A DNA stretch of 64,000 bases from Kineosporia corallincola (GTDB lineage Bacteria > Actinomycetota > Actinomycetes > Actinomycetales > Kineosporiaceae). The notes beneath the pieces were generated by a model. The model saw only the letters and a list, made by a program, of their open reading frames with translations. It searched no databases and was not told the DNA's origin. Made by a program: the position numbers and the translations under genes. Shown piece by piece: positions 15,234 through 23,434 of this stretch. The DNA is taken from contig NZ_JAHBAY010000009.1 in assembly GCF_018499875.1 (NCBI RefSeq), forward strand, positions 186,001-250,000. The letters run 5' to 3'. Position 1 is the first letter of the stretch; each line of letters begins with the position of its first letter.

Positions 15234-18200
15234 GCGCCTGACCGGTCGTTCTCTCCGGAGCCGGGCCGAGACTCGCTGTCCAGGCGGCGATCTCGGCCCG
15301 GCGTGCCGCCCCGAGCTTGGTCAGGATGTGCTCCACGTGGGCCGAGACCGTCTTCGGGGCCAGCACCAGGCGCTCGGCGATCTGCCGGTTCGTCAGGCCG
15401 TCGGCCACCAGCCGGGCCACCTCGAACTCGCGGGCCGTCAGCGGGTGCCAGGGCCGCGCGGTGGGGGAGCCGGCGGCGGCGATCCGGCCGGCCGCCTCCG
15501 TCAGCACCACGGCGCCCGCCGTCCCGGCCCGATGATGGACGTCGTCCACGAGGCGCCCGGCCTCGGCCCGGCGGCGCATCCGCAGCGATACGCCGGCGAG
15601 ATCGAGCATGCCCCAGGCATTTTCCCAGAACCGGCGGTGTTCCCGCCACGCCGTCACGGCTCGTTCGAGCACGGCCCGGGCGCCGGCCGGATCGCCCGCG
15701 GCGGCCCGCAGCAGACCGTCGGCGTGGTCGAGAGCCGGGAGCGTGCCGGGGATCGACCGCGACCGCAGCACCTCACCCACCCGGCCGGCGAAGTCCGTCG
15801 CCGCGGACAGGCCGGCGGCGCCACCCCTGGCCAGGTGGGCCCGGGTTCCGGTGAGCAGGAACGGGAAGAGGTAGGCGGCGTCGGACACCTCGGCCGAGGC
15901 CCGGTAGCCCTCCTCGCTCAGCTCGGCGGCCCGGGCGTGATCGCCGCGGCAGCGCGCCATCTCGGCCAGGCCCCACAGCGGCGGCGAGAACCGTTGCAGC
16001 TCGGCCATCTCGCGTCCGGCCGAGAATGCCTCGTGCAGAAGCGTTCCCGCCTCGTCCCAGTCGCCGCGGCCGAGGGCCAGGTAGCCGAGCACGTACTGCG
16101 CGGTGATCCGGGTGGTGATGCCGCCCCGGCCGTCGGCCAGGGTCTGCCGGGCGGTGAGCGCGGCGGCGTCCCAGTCGCCGGTGGCCCAGCGCACGTGCGC
16201 GAGGTGAGATGCCAGGTAGTGCCGGTGGTTCCAGAGCTCCACGCTCTCCGCGTACTCGATGCCCTCCGCCAGCGACCGGTCGGCCCGGTCGTACTCCACG
16301 ACCACCGAGGCCGTCGTGGCCAGCATCCGGTAGGCGCGGGCGGTCTCGGCCTCCCGGCGGGCGGCGCGCCCCTGGGCGACGGCGTCGTCGAGCGTGTCCC
16401 AGCCCTCGCCGGAACGACCGGCGAAGACCAGCACCGAACCCAGCGTGGCGGCCGTGTTCAGGGCGTCGTCGGTGTTCAGGCGGCTGCCCGGCGGGGTGCC
16501 GGAACGGCTGCACCCGCCCTCCTCGATCGCCTCGTCGAGGCGCCGGTCGAGCATGTAGGCGGCGGCGGTGGCCGAGCACAGCGCCGCCCGCTCGCCCTCG
16601 GCGGCCAGCCCCGCGTCGTCCAGCATGCGGACCGCGGCCCGGAGGCGGGCGATCCGCTCGCGCAGCGGGGCACCCAGCAGATGCCCCACGGCCACCGCCC
16701 GCGGCACCAGCCCGGCCGCGGTGCGCAGGTCACCGGTTTCCACCGCGAGCCGGTGCGCCGTGGCGTAAGCGTCTGCGGCGTCGCGGTTCTCGTCCACGGC
16801 GGCGGCCGCGTCGCCGAGCGAGCCCAGCAGGGCGATCCGGGTGGGGACGGCGAGGTCGGCAGGAGCGTTGCGCAGGGCCCTGCGGTACAGCTCCAGCGCC
16901 TCCCGGTGCGACGACAGGGCCGTCGCGTCACGGGCCGCCGTCAGGGCGTGACGGTGTGCCGGGCCGGTGCGCCCGGCCTGCTCGAAGTGGGCGGACACCA
17001 CCGCGTCGCTCAGGCCCCGGCCCCCGGCCGTGACCGCGACCCGCTCGTGCAGGCGGCGGCGGGCGGGCAGGTCGGTGTCGGCGTACAGCGCGTCCCGGAT
17101 CAGGGCGTGCCGGAAGTCGAAGCTGGCGGCGTCCGCCCCCGGCAGCACCAGGTAGGCGTCGCGCAGTTCGCGCAGCGCGGCGGCCACCTCGTCGGCGGTG
17201 TGCCCGCCGACCAGGGTGAGCAGGTCGAACCCGAACGACCGGCCGATCACCGCCGCGGCGCGCGCCACGTCGAGGGTGGCCGGGGCCAGCCCGCGCGCCC
17301 GGCTGAGCACCGCGTCGCCCAGCGTCTCCGGCACCGCCCGCCAGGAGTCCTGGGCCGGCTCGCTGTGCGCGGCGAGCAGTTCCTCCACGTGCAGCGGGAT
17401 CCCGTCGCTGCGCTCGTACAGCTCGCGCACCGTACGCTGCGGTGCGGGGGCGCCGAGCACGGCGCTGATCAGGGTGGAGATCTGCGGCAGGGCCAGGCGG
17501 GGCAGCCGGATCTCCTCGGCCAGGCGCTGCCCCAGCAGCCGGCCGCGCAGCTCGCGCATCGGCCGGGCCGGGTACAGCTCGTCGCTGCGGTAGGCACCGG
17601 CGATCAGCAGCCCGCCGGAGGCCAGCCGCGGGGCCAGGCGCCCGAGCACGTCGAGGCTGACCTCGTCGGCCCAGTGCAGATCCTCGAGCACGACCAGCTG
17701 CGGGCCGGCGGAGCGCAGCTCCAGCAGCATCCCGGTCAGGTCCTGCACCAGCATGCGGCGCCGGTGGTGGGCGTCGCCCCCGGCCTGCCGGCGGGCCCTG
17801 TCACCCACCTGGTCACCCACCTGGTCACCCACCTGGTCACCCACCTGGTCACCCACCTGGTCACCCACCTGGTCACCCACCTGGTCACCCACCTGGCCGC
17901 CCACCTGGCCGCCCACCTGGCCGCCCACCTGGCCGCCCACCTGGCCGCCCACCCGGTCACCCACCTGGTTGCCCGTCCGGCCGGCGGCCGGGTCGCCCGC
18001 GGGGTCATCGCCCCGGTGACGCGTCCGGTCACCGTCATGGGCCGCGCCGGGCAGGTCGTCCCCGGTCAGCTCCCGCACCCGCGCGGCCAGCCGCCGACCG
18101 AGATCGGCGCGGTCGCGGGCGGCAACCTGGGCGGGAGGCTGAACGTCGGTGGCGGCCCAGAGGTCGCGGCCCGGGGCGAGGTGGCCACCGGGTGCTGCGT

Positions 18201-18510
18201 GAAGGCCGCCGGGCGAGGCGTGAGCGCCGCCGGGGGATGCCTGCAACTCGCCGGCCAGGTCGAGCAGCAACCCGGCGGAGGACTCGGTGTCTCCGGGGAA
18301 GGCGGCCCCGGTGGTCACCGTGAACCCGAGGGCTCGGGCCTGCCGGGCCACCGCCCCGAGCAGGCGGGTCTTGCCGATCCCGGCCTCGCCCGCGACCAGG
18401 AGCAGCCCGCCGTTCCCGGCCGCCGCGGCGGCGAGCCGCTGCCGGGCCAGCACCAGGAACTCGTCGCGCCCGACCAGCACCGGCGACGTCACCACCCCGG
18501 ATCCGGTCAT
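15199..18510 (-). CDS. Large LuxR-family (LAL) ATPase regulator with an internal tandem repeat
   Basis: The 1103-residue product is a MalT-like LAL regulator. It has an AAA/STAND ATPase domain with Walker A GEAGIGKT (41-48) and Walker B LVVLEDLHWAD (about 262-272), a long helical repeat middle, and a C-terminal LuxR helix-turn-helix with LTAREFEVARLVADGLTNRQIAERL style sequence near residue 1030. Between Walker A and Walker B, residues about 180-237 are a G-[DG]-Q-V tetrapeptide repeat coded by 12-bp tandem units (17801-17972), which is unusual for the family. Such proteins are large ATP-dependent activators, often of sugar use or secondary metabolism. It is convergent with abfB and overlaps its end; regulation of abfB is possible but only positional inference. 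Confidence 0.85.
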   Translation of the reverse strand: MTGSGVVTSPVLVGRDEFLVLARQRLAAAAAGNGGLLLVAGEAGIGKTRLLGAVARQARALGFTVTTGAAFPGDTESSAGLLLDLAGELQASPGGAHASPGGLHAAPGGHLAPGRDLWAATDVQPPAQVAARDRADLGRRLAARVRELTGDDLPGAAHDGDRTRHRGDDPAGDPAAGRTGNQVGDRVGGQVGGQVGGQVGGQVGGQVGDQVGDQVGDQVGDQVGDQVGDQVGDQVGDRARRQAGGDAHHRRRMLVQDLTGMLLELRSAGPQLVVLEDLHWADEVSLDVLGRLAPRLASGGLLIAGAYRSDELYPARPMRELRGRLLGQRLAEEIRLPRLALPQISTLISAVLGAPAPQRTVRELYERSDGIPLHVEELLAAHSEPAQDSWRAVPETLGDAVLSRARGLAPATLDVARAAAVIGRSFGFDLLTLVGGHTADEVAAALRELRDAYLVLPGADAASFDFRHALIRDALYADTDLPARRRLHERVAVTAGGRGLSDAVVSAHFEQAGRTGPAHRHALTAARDATALSSHREALELYRRALRNAPADLAVPTRIALLGSLGDAAAAVDENRDAADAYATAHRLAVETGDLRTAAGLVPRAVAVGHLLGAPLRERIARLRAAVRMLDDAGLAAEGERAALCSATAAAYMLDRRLDEAIEEGGCSRSGTPPGSRLNTDDALNTAATLGSVLVFAGRSGEGWDTLDDAVAQGRAARREAETARAYRMLATTASVVVEYDRADRSLAEGIEYAESVELWNHRHYLASHLAHVRWATGDWDAAALTARQTLADGRGGITTRITAQYVLGYLALGRGDWDEAGTLLHEAFSAGREMAELQRFSPPLWGLAEMARCRGDHARAAELSEEGYRASAEVSDAAYLFPFLLTGTRAHLARGGAAGLSAATDFAGRVGEVLRSRSIPGTLPALDHADGLLRAAAGDPAGARAVLERAVTAWREHRRFWENAWGMLDLAGVSLRMRRRAEAGRLVDDVHHRAGTAGAVVLTEAAGRIAAAGSPTARPWHPLTAREFEVARLVADGLTNRQIAERLVLAPKTVSAHVEHILTKLGAARRAEIAAWTASLGPAPERTTGQALTRPARRPPPS
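17801..17972. repeat. 12-bp coding tandem repeat inside the LAL regulator
   Basis: About fourteen in-frame 12-bp units: a run of GGTCACCCACCT copies followed by GGCCGCCCACCT copies and two degenerate ones. On the coding (minus) strand they give repeated Gly-Asp-Gln-Val, then Gly-Gly-Gln-Val. All units keep the frame, so copy-number change by slippage would alter linker length without breaking the gene. Confidence 0.9.
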
Positions 18511-18536
18511 CTGGCCCCCGCGTCCATCGGCTCCCC

Positions 18537-18580
18537 GCGTCGTCCCCGCGTCGTCCCCGCGTCGTCCCCGCGTCGTCCAC
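18537..18580. repeat. 11-bp tandem repeat upstream of the LAL gene
   Basis: Four head-to-tail copies of GCGTCGTCCCC (the last ending CCAC) lie 27 bp upstream of the LAL start codon. The core CGTCGTCC is the same as the right arm of the palindromes found at many gene boundaries. It may be part of the 5' leader or promoter of the LAL gene. Confidence 0.75.
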
Positions 18581-18731
18581 CGGCGTCGTCCCCCGGCCCT
18601 GTCCGATTATCCGTACCGGGCCGTCACGCACCACGGGTTTTCCCGCGGATAGGTCACCTGACCGATGAACCACGACCGGTCTCGGACCCACGCTGGGGGC
18701 ACAAGGAATCCAGGCTCAGGAGGGAAGAACG

Positions 18732-18983
18732 ATGGCGAAGTTCATGGACGTGCACGACGGGTTCGTCGGCGTCACCCGGGAACAGCTCGAGGAGGCGCAC
18801 CGCCGCGACCTGGAGAACGAGGGTGCCGAGGGGGTGCACTTCGAGCGGGCGTGGCTGGATCCGGAGTCGGGCCGGGTGTTCTGCCTGTCCACCGGGCCCT
18901 CGCGGGAGGCTGTGGCCCGCGTGCACGACAAGTCCGGTCACCCGACCACGCAGATCTACGAACTGCCGGTCGAGATCGGCTGA
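18732..18983 (+). CDS. SCO4226-like small nickel-binding family protein (DUF4242)
   Basis: An 83-residue protein beginning MAKFMDVHDGF and containing LSTGPSREAVARVHDKSGHP, the pattern of the DUF4242/SCO4226 family, ferredoxin-like small dimeric proteins of which the Streptomyces member binds nickel. His9, Glu and the later His are candidate ligands. A strong AGGAGGGAAG ribosome-binding site precedes ATG 18732. It stands alone, divergent from the LAL gene. The exact role of the family is not settled. Confidence 0.8.
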   Translation: MAKFMDVHDGFVGVTREQLEEAHRRDLENEGAEGVHFERAWLDPESGRVFCLSTGPSREAVARVHDKSGHPTTQIYELPVEIG

Positions 18984-19357
18984 CCGGACGGACGGTCCGG
19001 CCCGTTCTCCCGTCGTCCACCAACCCGACGGAACCGGGCCGGACCACCACGGGCGCGAACAGGGGCATCCTTATGGAACTTCGTGCCCTGCTGAATCATC
19101 ACGCTCTGGAGCCGCTGTGGCGCGAAAGTGTTGCCGCCGCACCGAAAGTGGTGAGATCGGCAGATCCGGGGACCGGGCCGGGCAGATCCGGGCGGTGCTG
19201 CGCACCCGGCCCTCGGCCGGCGATCCGGCGCTCGCCGACGCGCCGGCACATCGTCGCGCCGCCGTCGCCCGGCTCGAAAGTGAGCACTCGGCAGCTGGTC
19301 TGGAGCCGGGGGAGCCGGTGGGCCCGGCCGCCCTGCGCCGGCTGTCGAGCGCGCTGA
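18984..19357. other. Gap with coding-like debris
   Basis: No intact gene is seen. A frame around 19150-19380 (reading QIRAVLRTRPSAGDPALADAP) has codon use like real genes but no start, and is followed by the PAP2-like remnant in another frame. The GTCGTCC motif occurs at 19014. Most likely the remains of one or two decayed genes. Confidence 0.35.
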
Positions 19358-19552
19358 CCCGGCGACGGGCCGCACCGCGGTCGCCTGGACCGGTTGGCAC
19401 GCCTCATCACCGACGCGCTGGCCCCGGCGCACCTGGTGCTCGTCACCGTGCTGGTGGTGGCCTGCGCGCAGGCCGGGCCGGTGGCCGGGACCGGCTGGGC
19501 CGCGCTGGACCTGCTGTTCGTGCCGGCCTGCCTCGGCGCCCTGGGCGGATGA
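19358..19552 (+). pseudogene. Remnant of a membrane protein, possibly PAP2 phosphatase N-terminus
   Basis: The frame reads PGDGPHRGRLDRLARLITD, then ALAPAHLVLVTVLVVACAQA and a second hydrophobic stretch TGWAALDLLFVPACLGALGG before TGA 19550-19552. This looks like the N-terminal two membrane spans of an actinobacterial PAP2-type membrane phosphatase, but the catalytic domain is missing and the 5' side begins right after an in-frame TGA. Assignment from memory of the family; low certainty. Confidence 0.35.
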
Positions 19553-19554
19553 CC

Positions 19555-20487
19555 TCAGAGGCCGGCCGCACGCACCGCGGCGTGGAACTGCGCGGCCCGG
19601 TCGACCAGCTCGCCCACGCTGCGGCAGGCCGCGGTGCAGGCCAGGAACACGTGATCGACCCCGGCCTCGGCCAGTGCCGCCACGTCGTCGGCCAGTTGCT
19701 CGGGACTGCCCTGGTAGGGCCGGCGTCCCTGGGCCGCGACCGGCTCGAAACTGTTCACGGTCACCTGCACGGTGCAGCTCAGCAGGTCGCCCCGGCGGCC
19801 GTACCCGGTGGCCCGGTCGCGCAGCTGCTTCAGCGTGCCACCCAGGTCGGGCACCAGGTGGGCCACCGGCAGCCAGCCGTCCGCGCGCCGGGCGATCCGG
19901 TCGAACGCCCGGCCCTGGCCACCGGCCAGCAGCACCGGGATGCGCCGCGCCGGCTTGGGTCCCACGTTGCCCGGCGCGATCCGGTAGCGCTCGTTGCCGA
20001 ACTCCACCGGGTCGGGCCCCCACACCGCCCGCGCCACGTCGAGGAACTCGTCGAGGGCGGCGCCGCGCTCGGCGAACGGCCGCGGTGCCGCCGCCTGGTA
20101 CTCGTCGATCGACCAGCCCGTGCCCAGGCCCGCGATCACCCGGCCGCCGGAGATCCGGTCCACGCTGGCCACGGTCTTGGCCAGGCGGGCGGGCACGTGC
20201 AGCGGGGCGACCAGCACGTTGGTGCCGAGTTCCAGGCGGCTGGTGACGGCGCCGGCGGTGGCCAGCACGGTCAGCGCGTCGGGGCAGTCGCGGTAGTAGT
20301 CCGGCCAGGGCACGTCCGGCGCCTGGTACAGGCCGTGCGGGCCGCTCTGGTCGTCGGGCACCAGGAACCGCTCGAACGCCCAGGCGCTGTCCAGCCCGAT
20401 CTGCTCGAAACCCTGTGCCGCCGTTACGATGTCGGAGTTCAGGTGGTACCAGGGAAGTTGCGGGAGACTGACGCCGAGCTTGATCAC
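19555..20487 (-). CDS. LLM-class F420-type oxidoreductase
   Basis: A 310-residue luciferase-like monooxygenase-fold protein, starting MIKLGVSLPQLPW and containing WAFERFLVPDD, LELGTNVLVAPLHVPARLAKTVASVD-type strands, and GGRVIAGLGTGWSIDEYQA, which is typical of F420-dependent oxidoreductases of actinomycetes (TIGR03619-like). It would use reduced F420 or flavin on an unknown substrate in the cytoplasm. It is followed downstream by no coupled gene; its own stop is next to the PAP2-like remnant. Confidence 0.85.
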   Translation of the reverse strand: MIKLGVSLPQLPWYHLNSDIVTAAQGFEQIGLDSAWAFERFLVPDDQSGPHGLYQAPDVPWPDYYRDCPDALTVLATAGAVTSRLELGTNVLVAPLHVPARLAKTVASVDRISGGRVIAGLGTGWSIDEYQAAAPRPFAERGAALDEFLDVARAVWGPDPVEFGNERYRIAPGNVGPKPARRIPVLLAGGQGRAFDRIARRADGWLPVAHLVPDLGGTLKQLRDRATGYGRRGDLLSCTVQVTVNSFEPVAAQGRRPYQGSPEQLADDVAALAEAGVDHVFLACTAACRSVGELVDRAAQFHAAVRAAGL

Positions 20488-20575
20488 CGTGATGACTCCT
20501 CGGGGAAATGTCCGTTCCGGGCCGGGTCAGGCTATCCGCACCGGAACCCGGTCACCAGCGGACCGCCCGGTCATT

Positions 20576-21484
20576 TCAGGTGCTCGCCAGGTGTTCGCCC
20601 AGGAACGCCAGCTGCCCCGGAACCCGGCTGCGCCAGTAGTCCATCGTGTGCGCCCCGTCCGAGATTCCGCCGTCCGGTGCCGGGTCGCAGTGCGCCCGGT
20701 AGCGTTTCGTCTGCGCGCAGAACGGGTCGTCCACCCCGCACGACACCGACAACGGCAGGCCCTTGGTGCCGGGCTGCCCCGCCAGAGCTCCGTAGGTGGC
20801 GAAATCCTCTGCGTCGTCGAAGGATCCGGCCGAGGTGGCGCCCGCGCTCGCGAACAGGGCCGGGCTGGAGGCGGCCGCGGCCACCAGCTGCCCGGCGGCG
20901 CCGAACCGGCCGTGCGCGGCCTCCCGGGCCAGCAGCAGCGAACCGAAACCGCCCATCGAATAACCCGTCACCGCGATCTTGCGGGTGCTGAACCCGAGAT
21001 CGGCCACCCGGGGCAGCAGTTCGCCGGCGATCATGGCGATCGGGTCGTCGCCGTCGGCGCGGGGATGCCAGTAGGTCTCGTCGCCGTCCACCGACACCAC
21101 GCCCATCGCGGTGCCCCCGTCGCTCACGTGGGCCGCCAGGTACTGGTGCATGCCGAGGTGCTCGAACGACGAGTGCGCGTCGTCCCCGCGCCCGTGCAGC
21201 ACCAGAACCACCGGCAGGCCGTCCGGGTCGTGGCCCGGCGGGACGGCCCAGCCCCAGGTGACCGGCCGGCCGCGGGCGGTGGAGGCGAACGTGGCGTAGT
21301 GCGGGTCGTCGCCACCGGCGTCGGGCACCCCGGCCTCCACCTGCCCGATGCCCAGACGGCGGCGCAGGGCGCTGCGGCCCGGCAGCACCCCGGAGAGTGA
21401 GCCGGCCAGCGCGGTGCCGGTGACGGCGGTCCCCGCGGCACCGGTCAGCAGAACGCGGCGGGTGATCTTCCGGGCAGAGGGCAT
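20576..21484 (-). CDS. Tat-exported alpha/beta-hydrolase (esterase)
   Basis: The 302-residue product has a Tat-type signal (RKITRRVLLTGAAGTAVTG) and an alpha/beta-hydrolase body: oxyanion strand VVLVLHGRGDD, nucleophile elbow GYSMGG, an Asp in CGVDDPFC and a C-terminal His in SDGAHTMDYW. The family (esterase D / antigen 85-like) hydrolyses or transfers acyl esters outside the membrane. ATG 21484 is chosen so that the twin-arginine region is near the N-terminus. It is divergent from the two-component operon, with a GGACGACG palindrome in the shared upstream region. Confidence 0.8.
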   Translation of the reverse strand: MPSARKITRRVLLTGAAGTAVTGTALAGSLSGVLPGRSALRRRLGIGQVEAGVPDAGGDDPHYATFASTARGRPVTWGWAVPPGHDPDGLPVVLVLHGRGDDAHSSFEHLGMHQYLAAHVSDGGTAMGVVSVDGDETYWHPRADGDDPIAMIAGELLPRVADLGFSTRKIAVTGYSMGGFGSLLLAREAAHGRFGAAGQLVAAAASSPALFASAGATSAGSFDDAEDFATYGALAGQPGTKGLPLSVSCGVDDPFCAQTKRYRAHCDPAPDGGISDGAHTMDYWRSRVPGQLAFLGEHLAST

Positions 21485-21542
21485 GGCGGCGATTATCGGC
21501 TCTCCGGGCGGCACCGGTGCGGGTTGTGATGTTCCGGACAGT

Positions 21543-21578
21543 GGACGACGAGGAGCCCGGCCGGTTCCGGCGTCGTCC
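21543..21578. promoter_or_regulatory. GGACGACG palindrome in a divergent promoter region
   Basis: GGACGACG (21543-21550) and CGTCGTCC (21571-21578) are perfect 8-bp arms around a GC-rich 20-nt centre. Unlike the other copies of this family it lies upstream of both flanking genes, so it cannot be a simple terminator for either. Confidence 0.5.
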
Positions 21579-21612
21579 GAACATCGACGGCCGGATGCCG
21601 TAGTTTCGCACC

Positions 21613-22308
21613 GTGCAGCGGGTTCTCGTGGTGGAAGACGATCTGGTGATCGCCGACGCGATCGCGCGCCGGCTGGAGAAGGAGGGGTTCGCCGTCGACG
21701 TGGTGCACGACGGGCGCACCGCCGTGGACACCTTCGGTGACGCCACCGACGCGCTGGTGCTCGACGTCATGCTGCCCGGCATCGACGGGCTGGAGGTCTG
21801 CCGTCGGGTGCAGGCGGTCCGCCCGGTTCCGGTGCTCATGCTGACCGCCCGGGCGGACGAGACCGACCGGCTGATCGGTCTCGGCGTGGGCGCCGACGAC
21901 TACCTGACCAAGCCGTTCAGCCCGCGCGAGATGGTGGCCCGGGTGCGGGCCCTGCTGCGCCGGGTGGAGCGCGCCGAGGAGCTGGCCCGGCTGCGGGCCG
22001 AGCGCGCGCACCGTCTCGACCTGGGCGACGGCCTGCTGATGGACGTCGGTGGCCGCCGGGTGGAGCTGGCCGGGCAGGAGGTGCACCTGACCCGCACCGA
22101 GTTCGATCTGCTGCACGCGCTGGCGCGCCGTCCCGGTGACGTGGTGGGCCGCGAGCGCCTGCTCACCGAGGTGTGGGACTGGGCGGAACCGCCGGGCGGC
22201 AACGCGTCCCGCACCATCGACACGCACGTCAAGGTGTTGCGCCGCAAGCTCGGCACCGAGCGGATCCGCACCGTGCACGGCGTCGGTTACGCCCTGGACG
22301 TGCCGTGA
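21613..22308 (+). CDS. OmpR-family response regulator
   Basis: A 231-residue response regulator: receiver domain with acidic pair Glu8-Asp9-Asp10, phospho-acceptor Asp51 in LVLDVMLPG, and Lys in YLTKPFSP; then an OmpR-type winged helix (LTRTEFDLLHALARRPGDVV ... RTVHGVGYAL). It starts at GTG 21613, which is 6 nt after TAGTTT (21601-21606), consistent with a leaderless transcript. Its stop overlaps the GTG of the histidine kinase. Confidence 0.92.
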   Translation: MQRVLVVEDDLVIADAIARRLEKEGFAVDVVHDGRTAVDTFGDATDALVLDVMLPGIDGLEVCRRVQAVRPVPVLMLTARADETDRLIGLGVGADDYLTKPFSPREMVARVRALLRRVERAEELARLRAERAHRLDLGDGLLMDVGGRRVELAGQEVHLTRTEFDLLHALARRPGDVVGRERLLTEVWDWAEPPGGNASRTIDTHVKVLRRKLGTERIRTVHGVGYALDVP

Positions 22309-23396
22309 CCGGACGCCGCCGGGCCGTGCTGCGGCTGTGGGACGGCCTGCGCCCGTTCGACCCGATCCGCTCGATCAAGATGAAGTTCGCCCTGCTGGTG
22401 GTGATGAACCTGGTGCTCACCGCGGGCGTCACCTGGTTCGCCGTGGTGGTGCTGGAGTGGCGGGTGCGCTACGGCATGATCGGCGCCAGCCTGATCGCGC
22501 TGATCGCCAGTCAGGTGCTGGCCCACGGCATGACCCTGCCGTTGCGGCAGATGACCTCGGCGGTGCGGGAGATGGCCGCCGGACGGCCCGCCCCACCGAT
22601 CCGCACCGGCAGCCGCGACGAGGTGGGCGACCTGGCCCGGGCCTTCACCGCGATGGCCGCCGAGCTGGCCGCCGCCGACCGGCAGCGCCGTCAGCTGCTC
22701 GCCGACGTCGGCCACGAGCTGCGCACCCCGGTCGCGGCGCTGCGTGCGCAGGTCGAGAACCTGGTGGACGGCGTGAGACCGGCCGACCCCGCCGCCCTGG
22801 ACGAGGTGCTCGCCCAGGTCGAGAGACTCGGCGACCTGCTCACCCAGTTCCTGCGCCTGGCCAGCACCGACGGCGGGGCCGAGACGCTGGAACGGCGGGC
22901 GGTGCGGGTGCGGGAGCTGGTGGAGCCGCTGGCGGCCGAGGTGGGCGCGGCCCGGCCGGGTGCCTCGATCACCGTGGACGTGGACCCGGGACTGGTGGCC
23001 GACGTGGACCCGCGGCGCCTGGCCCAGGTGGTGACCAACCTGCTCGACAACGCGGCACGCCATGCCGGCGACGGGGGCGTCGTGACAGTGCGGGCGGCCG
23101 GGCTCACGTCGTCCCCGGGTTTCGCCCTGGAGGTCACCGACGACGGGCCGGGCATCCCGCCGGACCGCTGGCAGAGCGTGTTCGAGCGCTTCCGGTCGGG
23201 GGAGCACGAGGGGGCCGCGGGACGGGACGGGGAGGCCTCCCGGCTGGGCGGCGGGACCGGGCTCGGGCTGGCGATCGCCCGCTGGGCCGTGGTGCTGCAC
23301 GGCGGGCGGATCGCCGTGGTGCCCGCCGAGGGCGAGGGCTGCCGGATCCGCGCCGAGTTCCCGGCCGACGATCTTCACACGATCCCCACAACCTGA
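22305..23396 (+). CDS. Sensor histidine kinase
   Basis: A 363-residue membrane kinase with two N-terminal membrane segments (about 27-50 and 57-75) and almost no extracellular loop, a HAMP-like region (76-125), dimerisation/phosphoacceptor His137 in DVGHELRTPV, and an HATPase domain with N box NLLDNAARHA, DDGPGIP and GGTGLGLAIA. The lack of a sensor loop suggests that it reads a membrane-internal or partner signal. GTG 22305 overlaps the response-regulator stop (GTGA), so the pair is translated together. The DUF4173 membrane protein 38 bp downstream may be its partner or target. Confidence 0.9.
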   Translation: MTGRRRAVLRLWDGLRPFDPIRSIKMKFALLVVMNLVLTAGVTWFAVVVLEWRVRYGMIGASLIALIASQVLAHGMTLPLRQMTSAVREMAAGRPAPPIRTGSRDEVGDLARAFTAMAAELAAADRQRRQLLADVGHELRTPVAALRAQVENLVDGVRPADPAALDEVLAQVERLGDLLTQFLRLASTDGGAETLERRAVRVRELVEPLAAEVGAARPGASITVDVDPGLVADVDPRRLAQVVTNLLDNAARHAGDGGVVTVRAAGLTSSPGFALEVTDDGPGIPPDRWQSVFERFRSGEHEGAAGRDGEASRLGGGTGLGLAIARWAVVLHGGRIAVVPAEGEGCRIRAEFPADDLHTIPTT

Positions 23397-23434
23397 CCAC
23401 GGCGTGCCCCCGCGCTCCTTCTACCGTCGCTCGC

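Noticed and set aside
17801-17972. Regular short repeats considered as a CRISPR array
   Set aside because: The units are 12 bp head to tail with no spacers, and lie inside a coding frame. The same reasoning rejects 46504-46599 and 50200-50994.
15058-20991. A plus-strand frame open for almost 2000 codons
   Set aside because: It is antisense to the LAL regulator and LLM gene, whose domains are clear on the minus strand. The long opening is a G+C-rich shadow effect; its Arg/Pro/Gly/His composition has no domain.
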